Assembly (NCBI GenBank): GCA_047601745.1
Contig: JASGIS010000001.1
Span: 4,464,001 to 4,528,000, forward strand
Direction: 5' to 3'
From: JAKPAM01 sp047601745
GTDB taxonomy: Bacteria; Pseudomonadota; Gammaproteobacteria; Burkholderiales; Burkholderiaceae_E
DNA length: 64,000 nucleotides
Positions 63,206 through 64,000 of the stretch are shown here, in pieces; position 1 is the first letter of the stretch, and each line of letters begins with the position of its first letter. The position numbers were made by a program, and so were the translations under genes. The notes beneath the pieces were generated by a model that made no database searches, had not been told where the DNA came from, and was given only the letters and a program-made list of their open reading frames with translations.

Positions 63206-64000
63206 TCAGGGCGTGGCAGCGAAGCGGCGGCTCTTGCGCCAGTTCGGGTTCATGCGCTTGAGATCCGAGACCCAGCCCAGCCGCTCGAACAGCATGAGGA
63301 TCCAGCCGCCGATGTCGCACTCCCACCAGTGCTCGCCCAGCACGCCCACGTTCGGAAAGCCGTGGTGGCGGTTGTGGTAGCCTTGGCCGAGCGTGGGAAT
63401 CACCAGAAGCAGGTTGTCCCGACTCTGGTCGTTCCCTGCAGTCTGGATCTGCCTGCGCGACATCGGGATGTGCGGCACATGGCACAATGAATTGAGCGCA
63501 AAGGAAAACTGGCTGGTCAGGAAAATGCGCACCAGGCCGCCCCATAGCAAACCGTTGACTGCGCCATACCAACTGCCGGACAGCAGCCCGCCGAACATCG
63601 TCGGTAGCACCAGGCCCAGCGCGACCCAACGGAAGTAGTGCTTGTTGATCCGCACGAGTGCTGGATCGCGCTGTAGGTCGCGCGGAAAATTCTGGACCAG
63701 AGCCTCGCTCGTGTGCGGTCCGCTGAGCATCCAGCCCACATGTGCATGCAACAGGCCCTTGAGCTTGCCGAGGAGACCTGACCCACTGAGGTGAGGCGAA
63801 TGCGGATCGCCCGGCCGGTCGGTGAAGCCATGGTGGCGACGGTGGACTGCGACCCACCAAATCACCGGGCCCTCGGCGGCCATCGAGCCCAGAATGGCCA
63901 TCACGGCGCGCAGCTTCGGGCCGGCCCGGTACGACTGGTGCGTGAACAGTCGGTGGTATCCGACCTCGACACCGAACATCGTCAGGAAGTACATCGCCGC
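63206..64000 (-). CDS. Membrane fatty-acid desaturase 3, N-terminus off the window
   Basis: About 265 residues visible; the frame runs off the right edge. Boxes HRLFTH, HRRHHGFTD and HNRHH are all present in the order expected for membrane diiron desaturases, followed by WECDIGGWILMLFERLG. Paralogue of the desaturase at 47429 and of the fused desaturase. First visible gene of the second lipid operon; more genes may lie upstream, beyond 64000. Confidence 0.9.
   Translation of the reverse strand, partial: AAMYFLTMFGVEVGYHRLFTHQSYRAGPKLRAVMAILGSMAAEGPVIWWVAVHRRHHGFTDRPGDPHSPHLSGSGLLGKLKGLLHAHVGWMLSGPHTSEALVQNFPRDLQRDPALVRINKHYFRWVALGLVLPTMFGGLLSGSWYGAVNGLLWGGLVRIFLTSQFSFALNSLCHVPHIPMSRRQIQTAGNDQSRDNLLLVIPTLGQGYHNRHHGFPNVGVLGEHWWECDIGGWILMLFERLGWVSDLKRMNPNWRKSRRFAATP

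Noticed and set aside
28118..64000. CRISPR array, toxin-antitoxin pair or phage structural genes on the island
   Set aside because: No regular spaced repeats and no phage structural genes seen. The antitoxin-like part of the integrase has no separate toxin next to it.

Overview
The first 28 kb is the conserved core of a GC-rich betaproteobacterial chromosome, probably Burkholderiales. Its gene order is rne / rluC-HAD-Rieske-sppA / rsmI-maf / yceD-rpmF-plsX-fabHDG-acpP-fabF / mucD-lepA-lepB-rnc-era-recO-pdxJ-acpS-nagZ-uvrC-pgsA-tRNA-Gly. Genes are tightly packed, with many ATGA or TGATG stop/start overlaps, and third codon positions are almost all G or C. The usual rpoE-rseA-rseB genes are not present between fabF and mucD.

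At the tRNA-Gly(GCC) gene the character changes. A tyrosine integrase with an unusual C-terminal extension follows, and the rest of the window (about 28.1-64 kb) has lower GC, mixed codon use and accessory cargo. I read it as a genomic island inserted at the tRNA 3' end. Its right end lies outside the window. I saw no transposase, conjugation gene, CRISPR array, PKS or NRPS.

Island part A (30.2-32.1 kb) is a regulatory module: a headless LysR effector domain, a small XRE-like gene and a full LysR gene. A decayed second copy lies at 56.4-57.8 kb in the same orientation. Part B (33.1-44.1 kb) looks like a small-molecule pathway: two divergent operons around a 16-bp inverted repeat. They encode an EPSP-synthase-like enolpyruvyl transferase that lacks the KETDR motif, a haem-oxygenase-like diiron enzyme, a PhyH dioxygenase, two ATP-grasp ligases, a DUF1611 P-loop protein, a malic-enzyme homologue and an MFS transporter. 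An FMN hydroxy-acid dehydrogenase lies beyond. Part C (45.2-52.6 kb) is an acyl-carrier-protein-based fatty-acid tailoring operon: TauD-like dioxygenase, hotdog thioesterase, a fused acyl-AMP ligase/desaturase, a desaturase, an ACP, a cyclopropane-synthase-like methyltransferase and an AEC-type transporter. Part D (54.1-56.4 kb) is a second FMN hydroxy-acid dehydrogenase with a divergent LysR. Part E (58.9-64 kb, running off the end) is a second ACP-based lipid operon: desaturase, thioesterase, P450, ACP, methyltransferase and a COG2907-like flavoprotein.

The most interesting possibilities are the enolpyruvyl-transferase/ATP-grasp/diiron pathway and the twin ACP-methyltransferase lipid operons. 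They may make separate products or parts of one acylated product; the sequence alone does not decide this. All functions are inferred from motifs and remembered family features, without database searches.
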